A DNA stretch of 64,000 bases. Origin: Gemmatimonadaceae bacterium. GTDB taxonomy: Bacteria > Gemmatimonadota > Gemmatimonadetes > Gemmatimonadales > Gemmatimonadaceae. Both the position numbers and the translations under genes were made by a program. Positions within the stretch are counted from its first letter, which is position 1. Each line of letters begins with the position of its first letter. Below, in pieces: positions 36,965-45,247 of this stretch. The notes below the pieces were generated by a model. It had not been told where the DNA came from. It saw only the letters and a list, made by a program, of their open reading frames with translations, and did not search any database. Where the stretch lies: contig DASUHB010000033.1 in NCBI GenBank assembly GCA_036273715.1, positions 166,979 through 230,978 of the forward strand, written 5' to 3'.

Positions 36965-37294
36965 TCAGGCGTGCAACGTTCGACTGTTCAACACCGACGT
37001 CAGCGCGTCCACGTACTCGCTGAGCCGCTTGGTCTCGGTGCGCAGGTGGGCGCGCCCGGCGGCCGTTAGGCGGTAGTACCGCGCGCGACGCCCGTTCTCC
37101 GTCTGCCCCCACTCGGCCTCGAGCAGATGGCGCTCCTCCATGCGATGGAGGGCCTGCATGAGCGCGGCGTCTTCCACGCTCAGCCGTCCGCCCGACCGCT
37201 CCTCCAACCATTTCGCGATCTCGAACGCGTGCATCGGCGTCCACGACAGCGTCTTGAGCACCAGGACGTCGAGCGTCCCTTTCACCAGCGCCAT
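36965..37294 (-). CDS. PadR-family transcriptional regulator (orphaned third copy)
   Basis: A 109-residue protein with MALVKGTLDVLVLKTLSWTPMHAFEIA, recognition helix DAALMQALHRMEERHLLEAEW and wing RRARYYRLTAAGRAHLR. It is closest to the copy at 30447 and has the same length. The ATG at 37294 is preferred over a GTG at 37309 because TGGAGG lies about ten bases upstream and the first two PadR proteins begin at the same residue. Upstream on this strand are two GGGGTAGA repeats (about 37324-37348) that could be operator half-sites. Its former partner gene is reduced to a remnant, so it may now regulate only itself or act elsewhere. Confidence 0.9.
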   Translation of the reverse strand: MALVKGTLDVLVLKTLSWTPMHAFEIAKWLEERSGGRLSVEDAALMQALHRMEERHLLEAEWGQTENGRRARYYRLTAAGRAHLRTETKRLSEYVDALTSVLNSRTLHA

Positions 37295-37529
37295 GATCCG
37301 CGCCTCCACAGGACAGTGTCTACCCCAACACTCTACCCCTACAGGTCCGTTGGCGCAAGTGTGGCGCGGCTCGAGTCGCGATGCGACGCCCGGCCTTTGT
37401 GACCGACCTCACAGGTGGTGACAGTTAGATTTGTTGGTCGTACTCGACGTATCGAGACTCGCAGCTCGGTCTCCGACGCTGCCGCCGCCCAACGACGGGC
37501 CGCGGCTCCACCACTTCCGGGAGTTCTAG

Positions 37530-38429
37530 ATGCGACGCGTTCTTACGCTGCTGGTCGTTTTCACCCTGGCCGCCTGCGATCGCTCCGGATTCGGCACTGC
37601 CGGCCACGCCTCCGCCATCGATTCGGTCCATGCATTGAACACCCAGCTCGCGCAGGCACATACCGTGGCCGCGCAGCAGGACTCGCTCATGCAGGGCTTC
37701 ACCGAAACCACCAAGCTCCTCGATTCGATCGACAGCGAGATCTCGCACGTGAAGGGACTCAAGTCCCACGTGCCCCTCGCGGTGCAGGGCGACTCGGCGC
37801 AAGATCCCAAGGCCGCCTACCGCGCGAATCTGCTGGGCAAGGTCAAAGACGTGACCGCGCTCCTCAGCGCCAGCCGTGCACGGGTGCGCCGCTTCGCCGC
37901 CAACAACAGCGCGCTCAAGACCCAGATCGATCAGTACCAGCAGACCATCACGTCGCTCCAGGCGATGGTCGATCGTCAGAAACAGGACATTCTCGTCCTA
38001 ACGGGACGCGTCGACAGCCTCACCACGGCCAACACGCAACTCGCCGCCGGCGAAGCCGCGGTGACCGACACGATGCACACGCTGCGTCGTGAGAACAACA
38101 CGGTGTACTACATCATCGGCACGAAGGATGACCTCGAGAAGCGCGGCATCGTGGTCGAGGAAGGCTCCAAGTTCCTCTTCTTCGGACACAAGGCGCTCGT
38201 GCCGGCGCGCAAACTCGACCCGACGGTCTTCACGGCCATCGACAAGTTTACGACCACGACCATTACGATTCCGAATCCCGACAAGGGCTACAAGATCATC
38301 TCGCGCCAGGACCCGTCGTTGGTCGACCAGCCGTTGACTTCCGCCGGCAAGCCGAGCGGCGAGCTGCACATCTCCGATCCGACGAATTTCTGGTCGGCAT
38401 CCAAGTACCTCATCATCGTTGCCGGCTGA
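37530..38429 (+). CDS. Coiled-coil lipoprotein of unknown function
   Basis: A 299-residue protein with a short signal and lipobox LAAC (Cys16). Residues about 25-190 are predicted coiled coil (heptads in LNTQLAQAHTVAAQQDSLMQ, NSALKTQIDQYQQTITSLQA and RVDSLTTANTQLAAGEAAV). A compact C-terminal domain begins at NNTVYYIIGTKDDLEKRGIV and ends in SKYLIIVAG. I recognise this N-coil plus YYIIGTK domain pattern from uncharacterised lipoproteins but cannot name a function. It is monocistronic, closed by a very long hairpin. Confidence 0.8.
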   Translation: MRRVLTLLVVFTLAACDRSGFGTAGHASAIDSVHALNTQLAQAHTVAAQQDSLMQGFTETTKLLDSIDSEISHVKGLKSHVPLAVQGDSAQDPKAAYRANLLGKVKDVTALLSASRARVRRFAANNSALKTQIDQYQQTITSLQAMVDRQKQDILVLTGRVDSLTTANTQLAAGEAAVTDTMHTLRRENNTVYYIIGTKDDLEKRGIVVEEGSKFLFFGHKALVPARKLDPTVFTAIDKFTTTTITIPNPDKGYKIISRQDPSLVDQPLTSAGKPSGELHISDPTNFWSASKYLIIVAG

Positions 38430-38440
38430 CCACCCGCCGC

Positions 38441-38492
38441 CCAACGCAAACGGGGCGCGGTGCCGTGCGGCACCGCGCCCCGTTTGCGTTGG
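38441..38492. terminator. 24-bp perfect hairpin between convergent genes
   Basis: Positions 38441-38464 and 38469-38492 are exact reverse complements around a GTGC loop, giving an uninterrupted 24-bp stem in the 74-base gap between the lipoprotein and the diguanylate cyclase. It probably terminates both transcripts, although no T-run follows on either side. Confidence 0.7.
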
Positions 38493-38503
38493 CCCTCACT
38501 CGG

Positions 38504-39460
38504 TTAGTCCGCCCGCGGCGCGACGCCGCGAACTCCCGACGCGCTGAAGCGCGTCGGCATCGCCGGCGTCCCCGGCGACGACGGCCGTTTCGTCCGCTTC
38601 TGCTCGTACATGAGCGCGTCCGCACGGTCCAGCAAATCGTCCAACGGACACGGGAAGTCCGGATCGTAGTATGCGATCCCCATGCTCAGCGATAATCGGT
38701 AGCGCCGCTCGGGCCGCTCGTTCCGCCGCGCCAGGTTCTCCTGGAGTCGCGTGACCCAGTGCTCCTGCGCTAACCCGACGGTTTCGAGCGCCAGCACCAC
38801 GAACTCGTCGCCGCCAATGCGAGCGATGATGTCCGATTCCCGAAATGTCTCTTTCAGGAGATCCGCGGCCTCGATCAAGGCCAGATCGCCTTCGCGATGC
38901 CCGAGCGAATCGTTGATCTCCTTCAGCCCGTCGAGATCCACGAAGATGTGCGACACGCGCTTGCGCATCCGGTCCGCCATCTTCATGTGCTGTCGCGCCA
39001 GCGTCTGAAAGCCGCGGCGGTTGTACAGACCGGTGAGATCATCCACCAGCGCCATCGCCCGAAGGGCCATCTGCAACTGGTGTCGCTCGATGGCGTAGCG
39101 GATGGCCCGCACGAGCATCGCGCCGTTGCGATCACCGCCGATGCATTCCTCGGCGCCGGCCTTGATGGCGCGGACGGCGACCGCGTCGTCCTCGTGCGGC
39201 GCCAACACCACGACCGGCACGTCGGGCGCATGATCACGCACGCGCGCAATCAGCTCGAATCCGTTCTCGTCGTCGGAGCGGAGCGACACGAGCATCGCGT
39301 CGAAGCGGTCTTCGGAGAGATGGCGCAGGGCGTCCGTAGATTCCGCCGCATGCAGAAGATCGACGGCCGACAGACCGCCGTCGTGCAACGCCGAGATGAG
39401 CTCCGGCACTTCCGGCTCGCGTTCCGCAACGAGCAGAATTTTGGTCGTGCTGACGCTCAT
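38504..39460 (-). CDS. Diguanylate cyclase (GGDEF) with degenerate receiver domain
   Basis: A 318-residue cytosolic protein. The C-terminal half is a GGDEF domain with intact catalytic motif IARIGGDEFVV and the inhibitory I-site RESD exactly five residues before it, so it should make cyclic-di-GMP under product inhibition. DDLTGLYNRRGF marks the domain start. The N-terminal 125 residues have the receiver fold, but the phospho-acceptor position reads S (AMLVSLRSDDENGFEL), and the acidic pocket and conserved Lys are also altered. Phosphorylation is therefore unlikely. GGAGAGGAG precedes the ATG at 39460. It is last in an operon with the sigma-54 activator and the TPR protein. Confidence 0.93.
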   Translation of the reverse strand: MSVSTTKILLVAEREPEVPELISALHDGGLSAVDLLHAAESTDALRHLSEDRFDAMLVSLRSDDENGFELIARVRDHAPDVPVVVLAPHEDDAVAVRAIKAGAEECIGGDRNGAMLVRAIRYAIERHQLQMALRAMALVDDLTGLYNRRGFQTLARQHMKMADRMRKRVSHIFVDLDGLKEINDSLGHREGDLALIEAADLLKETFRESDIIARIGGDEFVVLALETVGLAQEHWVTRLQENLARRNERPERRYRLSLSMGIAYYDPDFPCPLDDLLDRADALMYEQKRTKRPSSPGTPAMPTRFSASGVRGVAPRAD

Positions 39461-39500
39461 CGTGTCCGCTCCTCTCCACCGCACCGCCCCCGGACCGGCA

Positions 39501-40664
39501 TCACTCGCCGGCGGCTCCGGGCGGATGGTGGATTCCATACTCGCGCATCTTCCTCGCGAGCGTTGGACGCGAGATGCCGAGAATGCGGGACGCGGCGCTG
39601 CGATTTCCACGCGTGATTTGCAGCGTCATCTGCACCGCCTCTTTCTCGATGGCATCGAGCGCTTTGCCTTCAGGCGGAATTCGGATTTCACGAACGGGTC
39701 CCGTCGCGCGCGTCGCCGGCAGCGTCGTACGCTGCTGGATCATGAGGTGCTCGGCGTGGATGGCGCTTCCATCGCTCAAGATGGCCGCATGCTCGATGAC
39801 GTTCTTGAGCTCGCGGATGTTCCCGGGCCAGGTATGCGCGCGCAGCGCGGCGATGGCGTCGGGCTCGAGCGTTTTCGTCTCGAGCTGCTGCTGACGTGCG
39901 AGGTCCGCCAGGAAATGACGGGCCAATATCTCGACGTCTCCCTCGCGCTCGCGGAGCGGCGGGAGCGCGATGCGGAACACGTTCAGCCGGTAGTACAGGT
40001 CCTCCCGAAATTCCAATCTGGTGACGGCGTCGTGCAGGGCCGTGTTGGCCGCGGCGATGATCCGGCAGCTGATCTCGATTTCCTGCAATCCACCCAGCCG
40101 GCGCACGCGACGCTCTTCGAGCGCGCGCAGCAATTTCGGCTGCAAGCGGGGCGGCATCTCGCCGATTTCATCGAGGAACAGCGTGCCCGTCGACGCCAGC
40201 TCCATGAGACCGCGCTTCTGCGCACGCGCATCGGTGAACGCGCCGCGCTCGTGTCCGAACAGCTCGGACTCGAGCAACGTCTCGGGGATGGCCGCGCAAT
40301 TCACGGCCACGAAAGGCTCGCCTCGCGTCGGACCCGCGTAGTGGATGCCGCGCGCGAACAGCTCTTTGCCCGTGCCGGTTTCGCCGACGATGAGCACGGT
40401 GGTCAGGCGGCTTCCGGCGACCTTGCGGGCCCGGTCCAGCGCATCGCCTAACGCAGTACTCGAGCCGACGATGCTCTCGAGGCCGAGCGGCGGACTCTGG
40501 CGGGACCCGCCATCGGTAGAGCTGGCCGATGGGAAGCTCGCGCCTAACGCAGGCACGATGCGCGGCGGCGACGCGTTCGTCGCTTTGGCCGCTGTTTCGC
40601 GACTCGCGCCCTGGGCGATCGGGCCGTTGGATCTCGAGGAGTCGTCGGACGGAAAATCCGGCAT
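39501..40664 (-). CDS. Sigma-54-dependent transcriptional activator without a receiver domain
   Basis: About 387 residues. An unstructured N-terminal tail of some 60 residues leads into the AAA+ activator domain: Walker A VGETGTGKE, the sigma-54 contact loop GAFTDA in HERGAFTDARAQKRG, Walker B TLFLDEIGEMP and the arginine-finger region FREDLYYRLNVF. A Fis-type helix-turn-helix ends the protein (GNRSAASRILGISRPTLARKM). The absence of a sensor domain suggests control by partner proteins or by expression level. The contact loop has D where most members have G. The start is uncertain: ATG at 40664 or GTG at 40718. It lies between the TPR gene and the cyclase gene on the same strand. Confidence 0.92.
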   Translation of the reverse strand: MPDFPSDDSSRSNGPIAQGASRETAAKATNASPPRIVPALGASFPSASSTDGGSRQSPPLGLESIVGSSTALGDALDRARKVAGSRLTTVLIVGETGTGKELFARGIHYAGPTRGEPFVAVNCAAIPETLLESELFGHERGAFTDARAQKRGLMELASTGTLFLDEIGEMPPRLQPKLLRALEERRVRRLGGLQEIEISCRIIAAANTALHDAVTRLEFREDLYYRLNVFRIALPPLREREGDVEILARHFLADLARQQQLETKTLEPDAIAALRAHTWPGNIRELKNVIEHAAILSDGSAIHAEHLMIQQRTTLPATRATGPVREIRIPPEGKALDAIEKEAVQMTLQITRGNRSAASRILGISRPTLARKMREYGIHHPPGAAGE

Positions 40665-40754
40665 GGGATTCGGGACGGGGTCAGTGCGCGGAAACGAACC
40701 GGCGCACGCTGGATGCACTCTGCATCGACGATCGAGGCAGGTGGCCGGTCTCGC

Positions 40755-41843
40755 TCACGCGGGCGGCGAAAGTCGCCTAGCTACCGCGAGTGCTTCGGGT
40801 GGCATTCCGAGTCGCGCGTACGCGGCTGCGGCCTCTTCCCACGCCGTGCGCGCACGCAGCAGTTCGCCTCGTGCGGCGAGCGCGTCGCCATACTCGACAA
40901 GCACGCGCGCCCCCATGAGCAAGTCTTCACCTTGCGCGGCGAGCGCGCGCGCGTTTTCGAGCGAGGCGATGGCTTTTTGGGTGGCGCCGCGCCGCGCTTC
41001 GACGCGGGCGCGAAGTCGCAGCGCGTGTGCTCGACCGAGCCGATCGCCGCGTCTGGACGCGATGCCCAGGGCGCGATTGCTTGCGGCGTCGCACTCGTCC
41101 GCGTCGCCAGCGGTGCACGCAATTTCTGCCGCCGTCGTGGCGAGACGCTGCCTGAGCAGCGCGACTCCCAACCGGTCGGCGATCGCGAGTCCCTCCGACA
41201 CGGCGGCGCGTGCATCGTCCAATCGACCGCGCTGCGCGTGCAATTGGGCGATGTGGTCGAGAGCGCAGGCGACTCCGGCATCGTCGCCGGCTTCGCTCAG
41301 CGCCCGCATGCTCAGCCGAAAGCGCTGGCTCGCATCCTCTGCATCTCCCATGACGGCCGAGATGGAGCCGAGATCCAGCTCCACGTGCGCAAAGAGCGCA
41401 TGATCGCCGGACGCGACGGCGTTGAGCGATGCATCATCGTACTGTCGGCGTGCGGCGGCGAAGTCGCCACGTCGTTGGGCCACGCGTGCGAGACATGCTT
41501 GCGCCCGGGCGATGCCGATCGCATAGCGAATGAACTGCGATGTCTCGAGCCCGCGCCGAAAGAACGCTTCCGCCTCGCTGGTCGAACCGATGTCGAAGAG
41601 GAGGGCGCCGTGCCAACGATGCAAATCGGAATGGAGCGGGGAAGTCGGAGCGCCATCGATGAGCGCCAGCGCCATCTCGAACGCCACACACGCCTCGGCG
41701 ACACTCCCGGTACGTTGGTGCTCGCGCGCTCGAGACACGAGCTCGCGCGCTTCCTGGGCGTGGCTCCCGGGACGCGAGGCCGGAAACCCGTGAGGGGGCT
41801 TCGACTCGCGAAAGTGCGTCCCGTGATGACTCACGAGATGCAC
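40755..41843 (-). CDS. Tetratricopeptide-repeat protein
   Basis: A 362-residue soluble protein made almost entirely of helical repeats of 38-42 residues, with TPR-like Ala/Gly spacing (AREHQRTGSVAEACVAFEMA, VAQRRGDFAAARRQYDDA, LHAQRGRLDDARAAVSEGLA, ALAARGELLRARTAWEEAAA). There is no signal peptide or enzymatic domain. It resembles the TPR sensor halves found next to bacterial activators. As the first gene of a TPR, sigma-54 activator, diguanylate cyclase series, it may supply protein-protein input. The start is a GTG at 41843 with no clear ribosome-binding site; initiation could be slightly further in. The 249-base gap upstream (41844-42092) shows nothing definite. Confidence 0.82.
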   Translation of the reverse strand: MHLVSHHGTHFRESKPPHGFPASRPGSHAQEARELVSRAREHQRTGSVAEACVAFEMALALIDGAPTSPLHSDLHRWHGALLFDIGSTSEAEAFFRRGLETSQFIRYAIGIARAQACLARVAQRRGDFAAARRQYDDASLNAVASGDHALFAHVELDLGSISAVMGDAEDASQRFRLSMRALSEAGDDAGVACALDHIAQLHAQRGRLDDARAAVSEGLAIADRLGVALLRQRLATTAAEIACTAGDADECDAASNRALGIASRRGDRLGRAHALRLRARVEARRGATQKAIASLENARALAAQGEDLLMGARVLVEYGDALAARGELLRARTAWEEAAAAYARLGMPPEALAVARRLSPPA

Positions 41844-42092
41844 CCGGCTGAACTATGGATGGGAATGGCTGCAGCTGAGTACCACATGCGCGCTGCCTCG
41901 ATCGCGACCGGGATGGAGCTCCCGCTGCAGCGCGATTTTGCAACCGGCATGCCCAGTTCAAGTCATTGTCACCCTCGCTCTTATGAATTGCGCATCGCGC
42001 GATCCGAGCACTCTGTTGCGAGAGATCGTTGCGGGCTGTAACAAATTGTATCGCCACACAGCCCGGGCTTCGACGCCCCGGGGTCTCCGTTC

Positions 42093-43004
42093 TCAGTGCG
42101 AGTCGGCGCTCGCGCTCGGCTCGGAAGCAGCCACGTGTGCGTACACGTCGCGCGAGATGTCCACGATCAGCGATCGCGCGACATTTTGGTCGGGAATGCC
42201 TCGCGTTAGGACAACGAGGATGTAGGCCGGCGCCTGGCGCGGGTAGACGATCGCCGCGTCGTGCAGATGGCCGGTGATCCACCCGGTTTTATGGGCGACC
42301 GGTGTGCCTGGCGGCAGTCCCGCAGGGATCTCGGCGCTGAATTCCTGGTGCAGCAGGATGTCGCGCATCATGGCGCAGCTCTTCGCCGACGCGGCGCGAT
42401 TCGTTTGGATCGCGTATAGAATCGTCGCCAGATCGCGCGCTGAAATCTTGTTGTTGAGGCCGCGCTCGAAGGCCTTGTCGTCTTCGACGCCGCGAAGCAC
42501 GTGCGTGTGCGTGGCGCCGAGCTGTCGCATCTCATCGGTCGTGCGATCTGCGCCCGCGAGGGCGATCAGCGTGTTCGTCGCCAGGTTGCTCGACCGTTCG
42601 ATCATGTGATCCATCAAATCACGAACGCTGACGCGCGTGCCCACCAGCTTGTACATCGCGCTGTCCGAGTCGTCACCCGGATCGAGCGTGTACGTCGAGC
42701 TGTCGACGATCGACTTGAATTGGTTTTCGACGAGAATCGGCGTGTCGAGCGAGAGGCTGCCGTGGTCGATCTGCCGAAACAGCTCGATCATGACCGGAAC
42801 CTTCATGGTACTTGCGGCGTGGAACTCGCTATCGGCCTCGATGTACAGCGAGTCGGTGCCATCAAGGCGTCTGAACGCGAGGCCCACTTCAGCACCCGGC
42901 ACTTGGGCGATGCGCGCGCGAATGATCGCCGAGATGGAATCAGTCGGCGACTGCGTCAGTATGCGCGGCAGCGCGAGCGCCAACGCGATGAGAAGCGAGT
43001 GCAT
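42093..43004 (-). CDS. Class A beta-lactamase-like serine hydrolase
   Basis: A 303-residue secreted protein (signal MHSLLIALALALPRILTQ). The serine beta-lactamase motifs are visible: STMK with the nucleophile serine, SSN in the place of SDN (MIERSSNLATN), the omega-loop region LNNKISARDLATIL, and HKTGW for the KTG triad. It may be a true class A beta-lactamase or one of the penicillin-binding-like relatives with peptidoglycan activity. The altered SDN and the lack of a clear E-x-x-L-N leave this open. The codon use is like its neighbours and no mobile element is near, so recent transfer is not indicated. Confidence 0.85.
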   Translation of the reverse strand: MHSLLIALALALPRILTQSPTDSISAIIRARIAQVPGAEVGLAFRRLDGTDSLYIEADSEFHAASTMKVPVMIELFRQIDHGSLSLDTPILVENQFKSIVDSSTYTLDPGDDSDSAMYKLVGTRVSVRDLMDHMIERSSNLATNTLIALAGADRTTDEMRQLGATHTHVLRGVEDDKAFERGLNNKISARDLATILYAIQTNRAASAKSCAMMRDILLHQEFSAEIPAGLPPGTPVAHKTGWITGHLHDAAIVYPRQAPAYILVVLTRGIPDQNVARSLIVDISRDVYAHVAASEPSASADSH

Positions 43005-43124
43005 GCGGCGAATATACGACTGCGCATCGAGCGGGGAAGCGCTGGGTTGCCTTCGCAGAGTTGACTCGTATTGCGTTATGCCAGCACGCCGGTCACCTTG
43101 GGGCAACCCCTTGCCTTTCGCCAC

Positions 43125-43574
43125 ATGACGCAGAGCCAAAGCGAGAGCGGCGCGGACGCTCCACCGATTCACGGCAAGCGGGAGCGGCTGCGCTTTACCG
43201 ACTTCCGCTTCCGGCGCGCGACCGACGGCCGATGCTCGGCCGAGGTCGAGCTCGAATGGATCGAAGGTCACAAGGTGCGCGGCACGGCGTCTGGTCAGTC
43301 CAGTGCGACCGTCGATCTTCGCGTGGCCGCTGAAGCCGGCCTTCGCGCGATCGAGAGTTTTTCGGACGGTGGCCTCGCGTTCGAGTTGATCGGTGTGAAG
43401 TCCATTCGCGTATTCGATGCGAATGTCGTCATCGTCTCGATCGCCAATCGCCACGATGGCCCGCAGAAGCTGCTCGGCTCCTGCTTGGTCGAAGATGACC
43501 CGGTGCGCGGTGCCGTGGTCGCAGTATTGAACGCCACGAATCGCGTCCTCGGCAACTTCATCGCGACGCGTTAG
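43125..43574 (+). CDS. Conserved small protein of unknown function
   Basis: A 149-residue soluble protein. After 20 disordered residues it is a single alpha/beta unit: RFRRATDGRCSAEVELEWIEG, then VAAEAGLRAIESFS, FELIGVKSIRVFDANVVIVSI and a last helix VRGAVVAVLNATNRVLGNF. The strand-helix-strand-strand-helix order, with an ending like AVLxAxNR, recurs in small uncharacterised proteins of several phyla, and I know no function. The ATG at 43125 is the first that gives a sensible length. Its TAG stop is formed by a GTTAGG motif. It diverges from the beta-lactamase-like gene and precedes the transglycosylase by 25 bases. Confidence 0.7.
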   Translation: MTQSQSESGADAPPIHGKRERLRFTDFRFRRATDGRCSAEVELEWIEGHKVRGTASGQSSATVDLRVAAEAGLRAIESFSDGGLAFELIGVKSIRVFDANVVIVSIANRHDGPQKLLGSCLVEDDPVRGAVVAVLNATNRVLGNFIATR

Positions 43575-43599
43575 GAGCCACCGTCTTGCGGACCAACGA

Positions 43600-45168
43600 G
43601 TGCCCAACGACATAACCGCCGCTGGCCGGCGTCGGACCGCGGCGATCCTCATCGCCGTGCTCGTCCTCCCGGCGTGTCACTCTTCACATCCGGCGACCGC
43701 GCCGGTTCCCGCTGCGGAGACGGCGCAGGCCGCCGATACGACGCAGCCTGCCCTCGGATCGGACAGCGCGGGCGACACCTCGAAGGTTGCGTCTCCCGCC
43801 GTGACTGGCGAAGCGCTTCAACTGTTCGGCGATACGCTCGCCAAGCCCGCGCCCGCGATGACGGCGGATTCGGTGGTGGCGCCTGTGGACTCGGCGCCCG
43901 AGTGGGACATCGACGTCCGATCGTTCGAGACCCGATCGCGCGTCGCGTTCTTCGTCGACCGCTTTCAGAATGGAGCGCACACCCGGTTCGGCGAGATGCT
44001 GGCGCGCGGCGGTCGATACGACAAGATGATTCGCGGAAAGCTCAAGGCGGCCGGGCTTCCGCAGGATCTCACGTACCTCGCACTGATCGAGAGCGGGTAC
44101 GATCCGCAAGCGTATTCGAGCGCGGCGGCAGTCGGGCTGTGGCAGCTCATGTCGAGCACGGCGCGAGGCGCGGGACTGCGCGTCGATTGGTGGGTGGACG
44201 AGCGCCGGGATCCCGTGCGATCGACTGATGCCGCGATCAAGTTTCTGGGCTGGCTCAACGATCAATTCGGCTCCCTCTACCTCGCGGCCGCGGCGTACGA
44301 CGGCGGACCGGGGCGCATTGCTCGCGGATTGTCGCGCTACGCCGACGAGCTCGAGGGTCAGTCGGGCGACGAAGCCTTTTTTGCGCTCGCGGAGAAGGAT
44401 TATCTTCGAGCGGAGACGCGCGATTACGTACCGAAGCTGATCGCGGCGGCGCTCATCGCGAAGGACCCCACGCGGTACGGCTTCGACATCACATACGATT
44501 CCGCGTTCGTGTACGACTCGGTGCGCGTCGGGCCGGCGACGCCGTTGGCCGCTGTCGCGAGGGCCGCGAACACGCCGACGGCAACGATTCTCGATCTCAA
44601 TCCCGAGATTCTGCGCGGCATGACGCCGCCCAAGGACTCGTTCACCGTGCGCATTCCGTTAGGCACGGTGGGCTTTGATTCCAGCTTCGCCGCCTTGCCG
44701 GCGGCGGCGCGCAAGGCGTACACGCGGTCGGTCTCGCGCCGCGGCGACACGATGGTGCGGCTCGCGGCTCGCGCCGGCATCTCGGTCAAGCAACTCGAGT
44801 GGTACAATCCCAAGCTCAAGGCATCGCGCCACGGCCACGTGGCAGCAGGGGAGACGGTGCTCTTTCCAACGGCGGCGACGGCCGCGGCGGCGCGGGACGT
44901 TCCCGATCCGTCGATCGAGCGGTATGGGTCGTCGGGCCGGTCGATCACGCACGTAGTGCGGAAGGGCGAGTCGTTAGGCTTGATCGCCAAGCACTATCAC
45001 ACGACGGTCGCATCCCTCATGCGGATCAACGGGCTGCGCAAGAGCATCATCTTCCCCGGCGAAGTCCTGTTCGTGAAGGGGACGCGCCGGGCGCGCCACC
45101 GGTCCACGCACGCGGCGCGCACGTCATCGACACACGAGAAGGTGGCGGAGTCGGGCAGCCATCGCTGA
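43600..45168 (+). CDS. MltD-like lytic transglycosylase lipoprotein with LysM domains
   Basis: A 522-residue envelope enzyme that cleaves the glycan strand of peptidoglycan. The signal ends in a lipobox LPAC (Cys26). After a Pro/Ala-rich linker the SLT domain covers about 140-270. The catalytic Glu lies in ALIESGYDPQAYSSAAAVGLW and AAAYDGGPGRIARGL closes the fold. Two LysM-type modules follow (SVSRRGDTMVRLAARAGISV, and HVVRKGESLGLIAKHYHTT) that bind N-acetylglucosamine strands. The start is a GTG at 43600. It faces another transglycosylase gene across a strong terminator. Confidence 0.92.
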   Translation: MPNDITAAGRRRTAAILIAVLVLPACHSSHPATAPVPAAETAQAADTTQPALGSDSAGDTSKVASPAVTGEALQLFGDTLAKPAPAMTADSVVAPVDSAPEWDIDVRSFETRSRVAFFVDRFQNGAHTRFGEMLARGGRYDKMIRGKLKAAGLPQDLTYLALIESGYDPQAYSSAAAVGLWQLMSSTARGAGLRVDWWVDERRDPVRSTDAAIKFLGWLNDQFGSLYLAAAAYDGGPGRIARGLSRYADELEGQSGDEAFFALAEKDYLRAETRDYVPKLIAAALIAKDPTRYGFDITYDSAFVYDSVRVGPATPLAAVARAANTPTATILDLNPEILRGMTPPKDSFTVRIPLGTVGFDSSFAALPAAARKAYTRSVSRRGDTMVRLAARAGISVKQLEWYNPKLKASRHGHVAAGETVLFPTAATAAAARDVPDPSIERYGSSGRSITHVVRKGESLGLIAKHYHTTVASLMRINGLRKSIIFPGEVLFVKGTRRARHRSTHAARTSSTHEKVAESGSHR

Positions 45169-45195
45169 CCCCGCAGCCGCCCGTGCCGAACGAAA

Positions 45196-45223
45196 ACGGG
45201 GAAGCGCTCGCGCGCTTCCCCGT
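45196..45223. terminator. Bidirectional terminator between two transglycosylase genes
   Basis: A 12-bp perfect stem (45196-45207 with 45212-45223) and a four-base loop sit in the 79-base gap between convergent stops. AAAA flanks it on the left, which gives a T-run for the minus-strand transcript. Confidence 0.75.
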
Positions 45224-45247
45224 CGTTCATCCGGCTCCCGGCGACCT

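Noticed and set aside
42093..43004. Acquired antibiotic-resistance gene
   Set aside because: The beta-lactamase-like gene has the composition of its neighbours, no mobile flanks and an altered SDN motif, so a resident cell-wall or lactamase-like hydrolase is more likely.
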